From positions 18,922-82,921 of the forward strand of contig JANRIN010000156.1 of assembly GCA_033764965.1 (NCBI GenBank): a stretch of DNA of 64,000 bases, written 5' to 3'. This DNA comes from JSC-12 sp033764965. GTDB lineage: Bacteria; Cyanobacteriota; Cyanobacteriia; Leptolyngbyales; Leptolyngbyaceae. The notes under the pieces were generated by a model. That model did no database searches, was not told where the DNA came from, and saw nothing but the letters and a program-made list of their open reading frames with translations. A program made the position numbers and the translations under genes. Positions 1 to 8,706 of the stretch are shown in pieces (the stretch's first letter is position 1; each line of letters opens with the position of its first letter).

Positions 1-723
1 ATCACAGGCGGAGATAGTGGAATTGGACGCTCTGTCGCATTATTTTTTGCCAAAGAAGGGGCAGATGTGGCGATCGTCTACTTGAGTGAGCACGATGATG
101 CCAACAAAACCAGGGAGTTGGTAGAGCAGGAAGGGCGACGCTGTGTGACGATCGCGGGTGATATTGGCGATGAGCAACTTTGCCAGGATGCGGTGCACCA
201 GGCGATCGAAACCTTGGGCAAACTGGACATTTTGGTGAACAATGCGGCAGAACAGCATCCCCAGGAGAGCATTGAGCAAATTAGCGCGGCGCAACTGGAG
301 CAAACCTTCCGCACTAACATTTTTAGTATGTTCTTCCTGTGCAAAGCTGCCTTACCACACCTGAAGCCAGGTAGCAGTATCATCAACACCACGTCAGTCA
401 CCGCTTACAAAGGCAATCCTCAACTGATTGACTACTCTTCCACCAAAGGGGCGATCGTGGCATTTACCCGATCGCTGTCTCAAGCACTCGTGGAAAAAGG
501 AATTCGGGTCAACGGGGTTGCGCCCGGTCCCATCTGGACTCCCCTCATCCCCTCAACGTTCCCCGAAGAAAAAGTTGAGAGCTTTGGTAAGCAGGTGCCC
601 ATGCAACGCGCCGGACAACCGGAAGAAGTTGCACCCAGTTACGTTTTCTTGGCATCGAATGACTCGTCTTACATGACCGGACAAATTCTGCATCCCAACG
701 GGGGTAGCGTTGTGAATGGCTAA
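1..723 (+). CDS. SDR-family oxidoreductase, 5' end missing
   Basis: Open from the first base of the window, so the true start lies upstream; 240 codons are visible. The first residues hold the nucleotide-binding glycine motif TGGDSGIGR, which places only about 40-50 residues outside. NNAA follows the central strand and the catalytic Tyr-x-x-x-Lys is YSSTK, with the conserved PGP(I)WTPL segment after it. This is the classical short-chain dehydrogenase fold, and the TGGDSGIGR form is typical of the YdaD/YhdF (general stress protein 39) subgroup acting on sugars or alcohols with NAD(P)H. The substrate cannot be read from sequence. A strong hairpin terminator follows at 741-784, so the gene ends its transcript here. 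Confidence 0.9.
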   Translation: MTGGDSGIGRSVALFFAKEGADVAIVYLSEHDDANKTRELVEQEGRRCVTIAGDIGDEQLCQDAVHQAIETLGKLDILVNNAAEQHPQESIEQISAAQLEQTFRTNIFSMFFLCKAALPHLKPGSSIINTTSVTAYKGNPQLIDYSSTKGAIVAFTRSLSQALVEKGIRVNGVAPGPIWTPLIPSTFPEEKVESFGKQVPMQRAGQPEEVAPSYVFLASNDSSYMTGQILHPNGGSVVNG

Positions 724-740
724 TCGGTTGTTGCCGAAAA

Positions 741-784
741 GCAGTATGAATCGAAACGAAGTTCCGATCATACTGCGCCTTTTT
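741..784 (+). terminator. Rho-independent terminator after the SDR gene
   Basis: GCAGTATGA at 741-749 pairs with TCATACTGC at 768-776 (9 bp), with extra inner pairing, followed by a T-run at 779-784. It starts 18 bases after the SDR stop codon. Confidence 0.8.
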
Positions 785-886
785 CAGACCCAGAATTAGC
801 AACGCCCTAATCGTGATAAAGGGGAAAGCCGCAGGACGTTCGGCGATGCTCAGACGGTGACGAGCGCTCAGTCGCATCGTCTCCAT

Positions 887-2026
887 TTACATTCTGGTCG
901 GCAAATACAAGGTGAAGGTACTGCCTTCTCCTAACTTGGATTCAACCTGAATTTTCCCCTGGTGTGCCTCCACGATGCGGCGAGAGAGATACAGTCCCAA
1001 GCCGCTATCTGCCCGACGATTTCGTCCCTGGCGAAACCGCTCAAAAATGACGGCTTGATCCTCCAGGGGAATTCCGGCTCCTGTGTCTTGCACGGCAATC
1101 GTCACCCACCCGTTAGAAATCACCGTCAAATCAGTGGGATTGTGCTCCGATTGATTGAGCCTGATGCGGATGGAACCGCGATCGGTAAATTTAATCGCAT
1201 TGCCAATCAGGTTGGAAAAAACCCGTCTTAGCTCCATTTGATCTGCCAAAACTTTTATTTCTTTTGCATCTGCTTCGGATGCCGCATCGGTCTCTAGAGT
1301 AAGCTCCAAATTTTTTGCTTGCGCTAACGGATTTAGTTCCTGCACAACATCTTGACAGAGTTGCTTAATGTTGCAAGGGACAAGGGTTAATTTCTTCTGT
1401 CCGGCATCATGGCGGTAGACCTCTAGCAGGGTATTGACCATCTGGAGCAAGTTATCGTTGCTGCGAATCACCACTTGTAGTGCTTCCTTCATGTCATCAG
1501 ACAGGGGACAGTAGGTTTCTTGCAGAAACAGGTGCAGCATTCGATCGGCAGCGACGAGTGGAATTCGCAGATCATGAGTCAAACGAGAGACGAAATCTTC
1601 CCGTTGCCGCAACATCTCTTCTCGCTCATCAATGCTGTGTTTTAATCGCAACAGCGATCGCACCCGCGCCAGCAATTCCTCGGTATCAAATGGTTTGCGG
1701 ATAAAATCATCGGCTCCGGCATCCAGTCCTTCGACGGCACTCGTCTGGTCATGAGCGGTAACGAGCAAAATCGGAACATAAGATAACAGCTTGTCATTAT
1801 CTCGAATCCGTCGAGTCACCTCGTAGCCGTGCATTTCGGGCATCATTACATCTAGCAGCACTAAGTCTGGCGGTTCTCGATCGATCGCGGCTAATGCCGA
1901 AAATCCGTCTGACGCTAACTCGATGCTGTATTGCTCATCATCCAAAATATTTTCGATTAAAAGTAGATTGTCGTAAACATCATCTACGACCAAAATGCGA
2001 TCCGGGCGGCTTCTACGAACAGACAT
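887..2026 (-). CDS. Hybrid response regulator / sensor histidine kinase
   Basis: 379 residues, cytoplasmic, no membrane segment. Residues about 8-125 form a receiver domain with the acidic pair DD (15-16), phospho-acceptor Asp59 in LLDVMMPEMHG and Lys111 in RKPF. A short coiled coil leads to a HisKA dimerisation helix with the phospho-His at 151 (LTHDLRIPL), then an HATPase domain with N-box NLIGNAIKFT, G1 DTGAGIP and G2 GLGLYLSRR. The order REC-HisKA-HATPase means the receiver probably controls the kinase or receives phosphate from another kinase. No output regulator lies beside it, so its partner is unknown. The ATG at 2026 is the only sensible start. Family assignment is secure; the signal is unknown. 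Confidence 0.92.
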   Translation of the reverse strand: MSVRRSRPDRILVVDDVYDNLLLIENILDDEQYSIELASDGFSALAAIDREPPDLVLLDVMMPEMHGYEVTRRIRDNDKLLSYVPILLVTAHDQTSAVEGLDAGADDFIRKPFDTEELLARVRSLLRLKHSIDEREEMLRQREDFVSRLTHDLRIPLVAADRMLHLFLQETYCPLSDDMKEALQVVIRSNDNLLQMVNTLLEVYRHDAGQKKLTLVPCNIKQLCQDVVQELNPLAQAKNLELTLETDAASEADAKEIKVLADQMELRRVFSNLIGNAIKFTDRGSIRIRLNQSEHNPTDLTVISNGWVTIAVQDTGAGIPLEDQAVIFERFRQGRNRRADSGLGLYLSRRIVEAHQGKIQVESKLGEGSTFTLYLPTRM

Positions 2027-2224
2027 ATAAAGAAATTTTTAAGACGATTTATATTAGCCTCCTGGGAAGGAGATTCTTATCCATCCTTAGATTGAGTTTT
2101 GTAAGCAATCCTTGGAAAGCTGGTTGAATTTACAGATATAAATCTAACTATCAGGTGTTCTTTTTAAGCCAATATCTGTTTTTACATAAGCACCAGTGAG
2201 CATTACCAGAGGAAGTCTAAGATA

Positions 2225-3682
2225 ATGCAAATTCATACCCCCGATTGGGTGAAACACGCTGTTTTTTATCAAATTTTTCCCGATCGCTTTGCCCACAGTC
2301 GGCAGAGCCGGAAGCGATTGTTGCAAAATCCAGCTTGGGAAGACTGGCACGAATCGCCGACCTTGCAAGGATACAAAGGTGGAGATTTGTGGGGGGTGTT
2401 GGAAAAACTGGACTATCTCCAGGATTTGGGCATTAACGCGATTTACTTCACCCCCATTTTTCAGTCCGCCAGCAATCATCGCTACCACACTCACGATTAC
2501 TACACCGTGGATCCAATTCTGGGGGGAAATTCTGCGTTTAGGGAACTGCTTGATGAAGCTCATCGGCGCGAAATGAAAGTTGTTCTAGATGGAGTGTTTA
2601 ACCATGCCAGTCGGGGGTTCTTCTTCTTCCATGACATTCTAGAAAACGGTCCCCATTCGCCCTGGTTGGATTGGTTTAGAATCCATGCTTGGCCCCTATC
2701 TGCTTACAATGGCGATTTTCCAGCCAATTACGAGGGGTGGGCAGGAAATCGGGCATTGCCTGTGTTCAACCACGACAATCCAGAAGTGCGGGAGTACATT
2801 ATGGAAATTGCCGAACATTGGATCAAGTTCGGCATTGATGGTTGGCGCTTGGATGTACCGTTTGAGATCAAAACCCCAGGATTCTGGCAGGAATTTCGCC
2901 AGCGGGTCAAAGCCCTTAATCCAGAGGCTTACATTGTGGGCGAAGTTTGGGGAGACTCGCGGGAATGGTTGCAGGGCGACCAGTTTGACGGGGTGATGAA
3001 TTATTTGTTTGCTGCTCCCACGATCGCTTTTACGGCTGGCGATCGAGTGGACATCTCTCAGGTTGAGGATCGCTCCTACGATCCGTATCCCCCCTTATTT
3101 GCCAAAGAGTATGCTGAGAAGATTCAAGCTTTATTGGCGCTTTACCCCTGGGACATTCAACTCACCCAACTCAACCTGCTGGCAAGCCATGATACGGCTC
3201 GGTTAATCAGTATCGCAGGGGGCGATCGTGCCAGTGTTGAACTAGCGACTTTGCTGCTCCTGACTTATCCCGGCGCACCCAGCATCTATTACGGCGACGA
3301 AGTTGGCTTGCCCGGAAAACTTGATCCAGATTCACGGCGGGGCTTCCCCTTAGAAACCCAATGGGATGTGGAAATCTTTGCCTACCATCGCTTACTGATC
3401 GATTTGCGGCATACTCGTCCAGCCCTGCGAACGGGAGACTATCGCGTGCTATTGGCGGAAGGAACAGGCTATGTCTTTGCCCGTGTCCTGGGAGCGGACG
3501 AGCTAATCATTGCAGTCAATGTTGGCACGGCTCCGCTTAAAATTACCCTTGATCTTTCCAGTAGTGGCTTGCATACCCAACCGCAGCACCGATTATTTGG
3601 TACACACTCTTTTGAATGGCGATCGCCCCGGGAGTTAATGCTGGAACTACCTGCTCGCAGCGGTTGCATCCTGGGTTCGTAG
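2225..3682 (+). CDS. Glycoside hydrolase family 13 (alpha-amylase/neopullulanase type)
   Basis: 485 residues, no signal peptide, so probably cytoplasmic and acting on glycogen-derived maltodextrins. The GH13 regions are in order: region I DGVFNH (122-127), region II DGWRLDV with the nucleophile Asp210, region III VGEVWGD with acid/base Glu240, and region IV ASHD with the transition-state Asp323. The opening segment HAVFYQIFPDRF is typical of the cyclomaltodextrinase/neopullulanase/alpha-glucosidase subgroup, but the long N-terminal starch-binding domain of neopullulanases is absent. The C-terminal beta domain ends at the stop, 20 bases from the convergent gene at 3703. The exact linkage specificity cannot be read. 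Confidence 0.92.
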   Translation: MQIHTPDWVKHAVFYQIFPDRFAHSRQSRKRLLQNPAWEDWHESPTLQGYKGGDLWGVLEKLDYLQDLGINAIYFTPIFQSASNHRYHTHDYYTVDPILGGNSAFRELLDEAHRREMKVVLDGVFNHASRGFFFFHDILENGPHSPWLDWFRIHAWPLSAYNGDFPANYEGWAGNRALPVFNHDNPEVREYIMEIAEHWIKFGIDGWRLDVPFEIKTPGFWQEFRQRVKALNPEAYIVGEVWGDSREWLQGDQFDGVMNYLFAAPTIAFTAGDRVDISQVEDRSYDPYPPLFAKEYAEKIQALLALYPWDIQLTQLNLLASHDTARLISIAGGDRASVELATLLLLTYPGAPSIYYGDEVGLPGKLDPDSRRGFPLETQWDVEIFAYHRLLIDLRHTRPALRTGDYRVLLAEGTGYVFARVLGADELIIAVNVGTAPLKITLDLSSSGLHTQPQHRLFGTHSFEWRSPRELMLELPARSGCILGS

Positions 3683-3702
3683 GCGGAGGAATGCTCTAAC
3701 TC

Positions 3703-4230
3703 CTACTTATGTTTTTTCTTACCCTTCTTGCCCTTTTTCTCCGGCTTTAAGGTGTTCAAAACACCCACCACATTCTTGGCGGTATCCACAATTTCTCCCA
3801 CTGCCAGGTTGGTTGCAGCTTTGGTTGTTCGCAGGGGTTGGGCGATCGGGGTTGACGCATTAGTTTTTACTGAGTCCACCGCCTGAGCCGTACCCGTAGA
3901 GACATCAGCGGCTACCGACTTAGCAGTTTCTTCGACATCGGAGATGGTGTGCTGAACGGGCTTCTGTATACTTTGAACACCATCCTGCAATCCCGATAAC
4001 ACTTGAGCTAAAAGACTCTGGTGGTCTGGCTCACCATTGCCTACCTGACCATTTTGATGGTTAGTGAACTTTTGCAAAACTCGTTCAATTGCAATACTCA
4101 TCACTTCACCGACCAAGGCTCCTGCGACCGTCGCACTAACCTGTCCAGCAGGATGATTCAAAATATTAAAATCATGCTGCTGAGAGTCCTTAGAAGTTTT
4201 TTCTTTTTTCTTTGCTGTTTTCTTAGCCAT
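3703..4230 (-). CDS. Hypothetical Lys-rich amphipathic protein
   Basis: 175 residues with lysine clusters at both ends (AKKTAKKKEKTSK at the N-terminus; KPEKKGKKGKKKHK at the C-terminus) and an Ala/Val/Thr-rich centre predicted as amphipathic helices. The section after residue 90 has a loose 11-residue periodicity (DVEETAKSVAADVS...AQAVDSVKTNAST) reminiscent of LEA or apolipophorin-like helices. No signal peptide and no catalytic motif. The basic termini could bind nucleic acid or membrane phosphate groups, which is inference. It is convergent with the GH13 gene; the upstream 4231-4441 region would carry its promoter and that of ackA. I do not recognise a named family. Confidence 0.7.
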   Translation of the reverse strand: MAKKTAKKKEKTSKDSQQHDFNILNHPAGQVSATVAGALVGEVMSIAIERVLQKFTNHQNGQVGNGEPDHQSLLAQVLSGLQDGVQSIQKPVQHTISDVEETAKSVAADVSTGTAQAVDSVKTNASTPIAQPLRTTKAATNLAVGEIVDTAKNVVGVLNTLKPEKKGKKGKKKHK

Positions 4231-4441
4231 TGCGTTATTTACAAAATCCGTTGCTTTATTGAGTCATTCAGCATAACAAGCTCAACTTTCTTCTGACTTC
4301 TATAGCAGGAGTTAAGTCACTCTCTCAGCATCTATTTCCTAAGTAGGAACAAGTTCAAGTATGGTGTAACACAGCATAATCTCCCTTACTCTTGGCATGA
4401 TTAGCAGAAATATGATCAATAATTTTCTCAATCTTTAACCT

Positions 4442-5656
4442 ATGAAAATCCTGGTCCTGAATGCTGGATCCAGTAGCCAGAAGAGTTGTCTTTATGACTT
4501 AGCAGGGGGATTACCAGATCATCCGCCCGATCCTTTATGGGCAGGAAGTATTGACTGGACAGCACAGACGGGGGGTGCTGAGATCACTGTGACCGCAAAC
4601 GGGGCAGTTCAGCGAGAGACGATCGCGTCTACTTCCAAAGCTGAAGTAACCCATCACCTGCTGGCAACCCTCTGGCAAGGCGCAACCCAGGTTCTGCAAA
4701 GTGCCAACGACATTGATGCAGTGGGGCATCGGGTTGTCCACGGCGGCGAAGAATACCGGGAGAGTTGCCGCATTACGTCCCAAGTCAAAGCGGCGATCGC
4801 GCGACTAGCCACCTTTGCCCCCATTCACAACCCGGTCAATTTAGAAGGCATTGAAACAATGGAGGCAATTCTAGGCGCAGAGGTGCCGCAAGTGGCAGTG
4901 TTTGACACCGCATTTCATGCCTCTTTGCCTGCGGCTGCTTACACCTACCCGGGTGCACATGAATGGTTGGAACAGGGCATTCGGCGTTATGGCTTTCATG
5001 GCACGAGTCATCAATACTGCGTTGAACGAGCCGCACAACTTTTGGGACGGGATCTCAAAGAGTTACGCCTGATTTCCTGTCATTTAGGCAATGGAGCCTC
5101 TCTCGCTGCGCTGCGGTATGGGCAAAATGTGGATACCACAATGGGCTTTACGCCGCTGGAGGGGTTGATGATGGGGACGCGCTCTGGTTCAGTAGATCCA
5201 AGCATTTTGATTTATCTGATGCGGCAACAGGGTTACACGGCAGATGAACTAGATACGCTGCTCAACAAGTCTTCTGGATTATTGGGCATTTCGGGGGTAA
5301 GCAGTGATCTACGCCAGATTTTAGAGGCGATCGCCGAGGGCAATTCCCGCGCTCAACTCGCATTAGACTTGTATATTCATCGGCTGCGATCGCTGATTGG
5401 CTCGATGTTAGCCAGCTTGCAGGGCGTAGACGCAATTATTTTCACCGCAGGCATTGGCGAAAATTCTCCCTTGATTCGAGCGGCAGCTTGTCAAGCCTTT
5501 GAATTTTTAGGGCTTAAACTGGATGGTGCAAAGAATCACGATCGTCCTGTAGATCAAGACATTGCAACTCTCGACTCTACAGTACGAGTCCTGGTGATTA
5601 AAACTCAAGAAGATTGGATGATTGCTAAACAATGTTGGCAACTCGTTCAGGCATAG
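4442..5656 (+). CDS. ackA: Acetate kinase
   Basis: 404 residues, the normal length. It interconverts acetate + ATP and acetyl phosphate + ADP in the cytosol; in cyanobacteria it serves fermentation and acetate assimilation together with phosphotransacetylase. Signature elements: N-terminal LVLNAGSSSQK, HRVVHGG, VFDTAFH, the substrate loop RYGFHGTSH, HLGNGAS, PLEGLMMGTRSG and the C-terminal adenosine-binding FTAGIGENS. The ATG at 4442 puts the LVLNAGSSS motif at residues 4-12 as in other AckA proteins. No pta is in the window. The next gene (SDR, 5684) follows after 27 bases on the same strand and is likely co-transcribed. Confidence 0.97.
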   Translation: MKILVLNAGSSSQKSCLYDLAGGLPDHPPDPLWAGSIDWTAQTGGAEITVTANGAVQRETIASTSKAEVTHHLLATLWQGATQVLQSANDIDAVGHRVVHGGEEYRESCRITSQVKAAIARLATFAPIHNPVNLEGIETMEAILGAEVPQVAVFDTAFHASLPAAAYTYPGAHEWLEQGIRRYGFHGTSHQYCVERAAQLLGRDLKELRLISCHLGNGASLAALRYGQNVDTTMGFTPLEGLMMGTRSGSVDPSILIYLMRQQGYTADELDTLLNKSSGLLGISGVSSDLRQILEAIAEGNSRAQLALDLYIHRLRSLIGSMLASLQGVDAIIFTAGIGENSPLIRAAACQAFEFLGLKLDGAKNHDRPVDQDIATLDSTVRVLVIKTQEDWMIAKQCWQLVQA

Positions 5657-5683
5657 TTTCGGGTATATTTACGAATTACTCTC

Positions 5684-6349
5684 ATGGCAACTTATCTGAT
5701 TACAGGAGCAAATCGGGGCATTGGGTACGAATACTGCCGTCAACTGCAAAGGCGGGGTGATACCGCGATCGCGGTTTGCCGCACCGCATCCGAGGAACTG
5801 AAACAGCTTGGCATACAGGTTGAAGCAGACGTTGACATTACCTCAGATGCTTCGGTGGCAGAGTTGCAGCAGCGCTTAGGCAATCGAGCGATCGATGTGC
5901 TGATTAACAATGCCGGGATCATTCAACGAGTTACGCTGGAAAACCTGGACTTTGACAGTATGCGGCAGCAATTTGAGGTAAATGCTCTGGGCGCTTTACG
6001 GGTGACTCAGGCGTTTTTACCCAATCTCAAAGCAGGCTCCAAGCTGGTGTTGATGACCAGCCGCATGGGTTCGATCGAGGACAACACTTCTGGCGGTTCT
6101 TATGGTTATCGGATGTCGAAGGTCGCCTTATCAATGGCAGGCAAATCTTTAGCGCACGACCTCAAACCGCGTGGGATTGCCGTGGCGATTTTGCATCCTG
6201 GACTGGTTCAAACTCGCATGACAAATTTCACCCCCGGCGGCATCACACCAGAGGACTCCGTAAAAGGCTTACTGGCGCGAATCGATGGGCTAACTTTAGA
6301 AAACACAGGCACATTTTGGCACGCAAACGGTGAAATTTTACCTTGGTGA
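5684..6349 (+). CDS. SDR-family oxidoreductase (short form)
   Basis: 221 residues. The Rossmann glycine motif TGANRGIG is at residues 7-14, NNAGI follows strand 4, the active-site Ser is in TSRMGS and the Tyr-x-x-x-Lys is YRMSK. HPGLVQTRM matches the segment after strand 6. This resembles the carbonyl-reductase-like/CsgA-type SDRs that act as single-domain NAD(P)H oxidoreductases. It lies 27 bases behind ackA on the same strand, so an operon is likely, but a metabolic link to acetate is not evident. Substrate unknown. Downstream there is a repeat-rich stretch (6411-6530) instead of a clear T-tract terminator. Confidence 0.88.
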   Translation: MATYLITGANRGIGYEYCRQLQRRGDTAIAVCRTASEELKQLGIQVEADVDITSDASVAELQQRLGNRAIDVLINNAGIIQRVTLENLDFDSMRQQFEVNALGALRVTQAFLPNLKAGSKLVLMTSRMGSIEDNTSGGSYGYRMSKVALSMAGKSLAHDLKPRGIAVAILHPGLVQTRMTNFTPGGITPEDSVKGLLARIDGLTLENTGTFWHANGEILPW

Positions 6350-6410
6350 TTGATACATTTATGTTGCCTTAGGATCTTGAACGAAATTAATCTATAAAAG
6401 TTGGATCTGC

Positions 6411-6441
6411 TGTAGGGGGCGCACGGCTGTGCGCCCGTACC
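6411..6441. repeat. Dispersed palindromic repeat of the GTAGGGGCG class
   Basis: GTAGGGGG is followed by a perfect palindrome, GGGCGCAC at 6417-6424 and GTGCGCCC at 6429-6436 around a 4-base loop, then GTACC. GTAGGGGCG...CGCCCCTAC elements of this shape are scattered through cyanobacterial genomes. A relative is at 14605-14655. A second small hairpin, TGGGCAC (6510-6516) with GTGCCCA (6524-6530), lies between this and the next gene. Confidence 0.65.
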
Positions 6442-6598
6442 AAGAAATTCCAGGTTAATTAATCCTCGATCCTTAGGAGATTTTTAGCAAACAAAATAAC
6501 CAGGTAGGCTGGGCACAGCCTGAGTGCCCATCTGCTAATCTGACTTGGGATGGGCACGGTCAAGAACCTTTTCCCATCCTCCGATGAGGGTAAGTTCT

Positions 6599-7093
6599 TT
6601 ATTGGGAGTCTGCTTCTTGTTGTCCTATTTGCATGGAAAAAATTATCTCAATTTGGGCTGAATTCAATTCCAAAATTAAGCGATCGCCGTAGTTCAAACC
6701 ATTAATGTAATACGTGATAATTTCAAGCACATCGGGCGATTGGAAATGTTCTGGTTTGGTTTCGGGATGGGGATAATAAATTAAGCCTTTTAGCTTGGGG
6801 CGATCGCTGAATATCAGATTGCAATCACAGAATGAGAAATCCTCGGTGAGTTCTCCTGATGTCCATCTCACATTTTTCAAAGTATGTTTCGATTTTTTGA
6901 TGGAATACTGATGCGGCTGAATCGAGACATTGATCGTGCCAGCAAAATAGTCTTCCAGATTAACACCTTGTTTGGCAAAAATCGGTTTTTGCATCTGGAT
7001 TGTGCCTTGTGGATAGCGAGGATCAGCCGCTCGCCCAGAGGCTACACCATATCCTTGCATCACAGTACCTTCAACTCGTATCCAATCGGTCAT
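6599..7093 (-). CDS. RibK-like protein (CTP-dependent riboflavin kinase-like fold), hypothetical
   Basis: 164 residues from the ATG at 7093. A longer frame runs up to 7159, but those 22 codons overlap the psbA terminator hairpin (7122-7151), so MTDWIRVEG is the better start. The layout resembles the archaeal CTP-dependent riboflavin kinase family: an N-terminal VEGTVMQGYGVASG glycine loop, a central GTINVSI (Gly52-Thr53-x-Asn55, equivalent to the Mg-binding Thr/Asn of that family), then LKGLIYYPHPE and a C-terminal VLEIITYYI...GDRLILEL strand pair. Bacteria normally use the unrelated RibF. Similarity was judged by eye, so a diverged, non-catalytic homologue is possible. It follows psbA on the same strand but beyond a terminator. 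Confidence 0.7.
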   Translation of the reverse strand: MTDWIRVEGTVMQGYGVASGRAADPRYPQGTIQMQKPIFAKQGVNLEDYFAGTINVSIQPHQYSIKKSKHTLKNVRWTSGELTEDFSFCDCNLIFSDRPKLKGLIYYPHPETKPEHFQSPDVLEIITYYINGLNYGDRLILELNSAQIEIIFSMQIGQQEADSQ

Positions 7094-7121
7094 GGGTTTC
7101 TGTAGCGACTCAACGAAGTGC

Positions 7122-7151
7122 AAAAAGCGCCCCCACCAGGAGAGCGCTTTT
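7122..7151 (-). terminator. psbA terminator
   Basis: On the minus strand AAAAGCGC and GCGCTTTT (7144-7151 and 7123-7130) form an 8-bp stem around a 13-base loop with flanking A/T runs. It lies 28 bases after the psbA stop. It argues against reading the downstream ORF from its longest start at 7159. Confidence 0.8.
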
Positions 7152-7178
7152 CGTTTCAAGCTAACTTAGCTTAGGCGA

Positions 7179-8261
7179 TTAACCGTTGATAGCAGGCGCC
7201 TGCATCGCAACGGGGGTTGCTTCGCCAGCAGCCAAATCGAGGGGGAAGTTGTGAGCATTACGCTCGTGCATTACTTCCATACCCAGGTTGGCGCGGTTCA
7301 GCACATCTGCCCAGGTATTGATTACGCGACCTTGAGAATCCAACACCGACTGGTTGAAGTTGAAACCATTCAGGTTGAACGCCATAGTACTGATGCCCAT
7401 TGCAGTGAGCCAAATACCTACAACCGGCCATGCACCCAAGAAGAAGTGCAAGGAACGGGAGTTGTTGAAGGAAGCGTATTGGAAGATTAGGCGACCGAAG
7501 TAGCCGTGGGCTGCCACGATGTTGTAGGTTTCTTCTTCTTGCCCGAACTTGTAACCATAGTTCTGAGATTCAGATTCGGTGGTTTCACGCACCAGAGAGG
7601 AGGTCACAAGCGAACCGTGCATGGCGGAGAACAAGCTGCCGCCGAACACACCAGCCACACCCAACATATGGAAGGGGTGCATCAGGATGTTGTGCTCTGC
7701 CTGGAACACGAACATGAAGTTGAACGTTCCAGCAATTCCCAAAGGCATTCCGTCAGAGAAGGAACCTTGTCCGATCGGGTAGATCAGAAATACGGAGGTT
7801 GCAGCAGCCAAAGGAGCGCTGTAAGCAACGCAGATCCAGGGGCGCATCCCCAGGCGGTAGGAGAGTTCCCACTGACGACCCATGTAGCAGGCGATGCCAA
7901 TCAAGAAGTGGCAAACAACCAGTTGGTAAGGACCGCCGTTGTACAGCCACTCATCGAGAGAAGCCGCTTCCCAAATGGGGTAGAAGTGGAGACCGATTGC
8001 GTTGCTGGAAGGCACAACCGCACCAGAAATGATGTTGTTGCCATACATTAAGGAACCTGCAACAGGCTCACGGATGCCGTCAATGTCTACAGGGGGTGCA
8101 GCGACGAAAGCAATGATGTAGCAGATGGTTGCGGACAGCAGCGTGGGAATCATGAGCACACCGAACCAGCCAATATAGAGGCGGTTGTTGATGCTGGTGA
8201 TCCAGTCACAGAAGCGATCCCAAGCGTTGCCGCTTTCGCGTCTTTGAATCGTTGTGGTCAT
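7179..8261 (-). CDS. psbA: Photosystem II D1 protein
   Basis: 360 residues, normal length for cyanobacterial D1. The reaction-centre core subunit sits in the thylakoid membrane with five transmembrane helices, binding P680, pheophytin, QB and the Mn4CaO5 cluster. All key residues are at canonical positions: Tyr161 (TyrZ), His190, Asp170, Glu189, His198, His215, His272, Ser264 (QB pocket), His332, Glu333, Asp342 and Ala344, after which the C-terminal extension is cleaved. Residue 130 is Gln, the type linked to D1:1 (low-light) forms; Phe158 and Thr286 argue against the micro-aerobic D1' variant. The extension is 16 residues (345-360). It is a single-gene transcript with its own terminator at 7122-7151. 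No other psbA copy is in the window. Confidence 0.99.
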   Translation of the reverse strand: MTTTIQRRESGNAWDRFCDWITSINNRLYIGWFGVLMIPTLLSATICYIIAFVAAPPVDIDGIREPVAGSLMYGNNIISGAVVPSSNAIGLHFYPIWEAASLDEWLYNGGPYQLVVCHFLIGIACYMGRQWELSYRLGMRPWICVAYSAPLAAATSVFLIYPIGQGSFSDGMPLGIAGTFNFMFVFQAEHNILMHPFHMLGVAGVFGGSLFSAMHGSLVTSSLVRETTESESQNYGYKFGQEEETYNIVAAHGYFGRLIFQYASFNNSRSLHFFLGAWPVVGIWLTAMGISTMAFNLNGFNFNQSVLDSQGRVINTWADVLNRANLGMEVMHERNAHNFPLDLAAGEATPVAMQAPAING

Positions 8262-8706
8262 GGTTGAATAATTACGAGATGAACAACAATTTGACCTTGC
8301 GGTCGGAATAAATGAGGCAAATAAAAATCTATTTACCCGAACTCATACTATGAAATCTATGTTCATTTTTCTAGGGATTTTTGTTAACTTTTATCCTGCT
8401 GACTCAATATTTCTAAACAATGAAGAGATGCGTTGATAAGGCTTTAGTAGCCCACTGTTTACGTCAACAAATTCATAAAATCTATTCGGATCAGACAAGT
8501 ATGTAACGCTTCCGTTGTGTTTAGCAGCAAAACTTATAAATCACTCTCTTTGCTTGGAAAATACTGAAAGCTTTACAAAGAAGCAAATTTTTGATTGATA
8601 GCTCCTTTTTACGGTCTATAAATTGTTCTCGCGTCGCTGAGAAACTACAAAAAACAATACAAAACTTTATTTATCTCTCGTGAAGTGGGGCGATCGCGCT
8701 TTAACG
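8262..8706 (-). promoter_or_regulatory. psbA upstream region and AT-rich intergenic stretch
   Basis: 445 bases without a gene between psbA and the Uma2 gene. The psbA promoter and 5' leader must lie in the part nearest 8262, but I cannot fix -35/-10 boxes with confidence. The leader holds a small hairpin (GACC at 8293-8296 with GGTC at 8301-8304) about 30 bases before the start codon, AT-rich runs and no Shine-Dalgarno sequence, as is common for psbA. From about 8420 to 8706 I see only AT-rich sequence with no recognisable element; it also serves as downstream region of the Uma2 gene. Confidence 0.5.

Noticed and set aside
7179..8261. Possibility of a far-red or micro-aerobic D1 variant
   Set aside because: Gln130, Phe158, Thr286 and all Mn and QB ligands are standard, so this is an ordinary D1.
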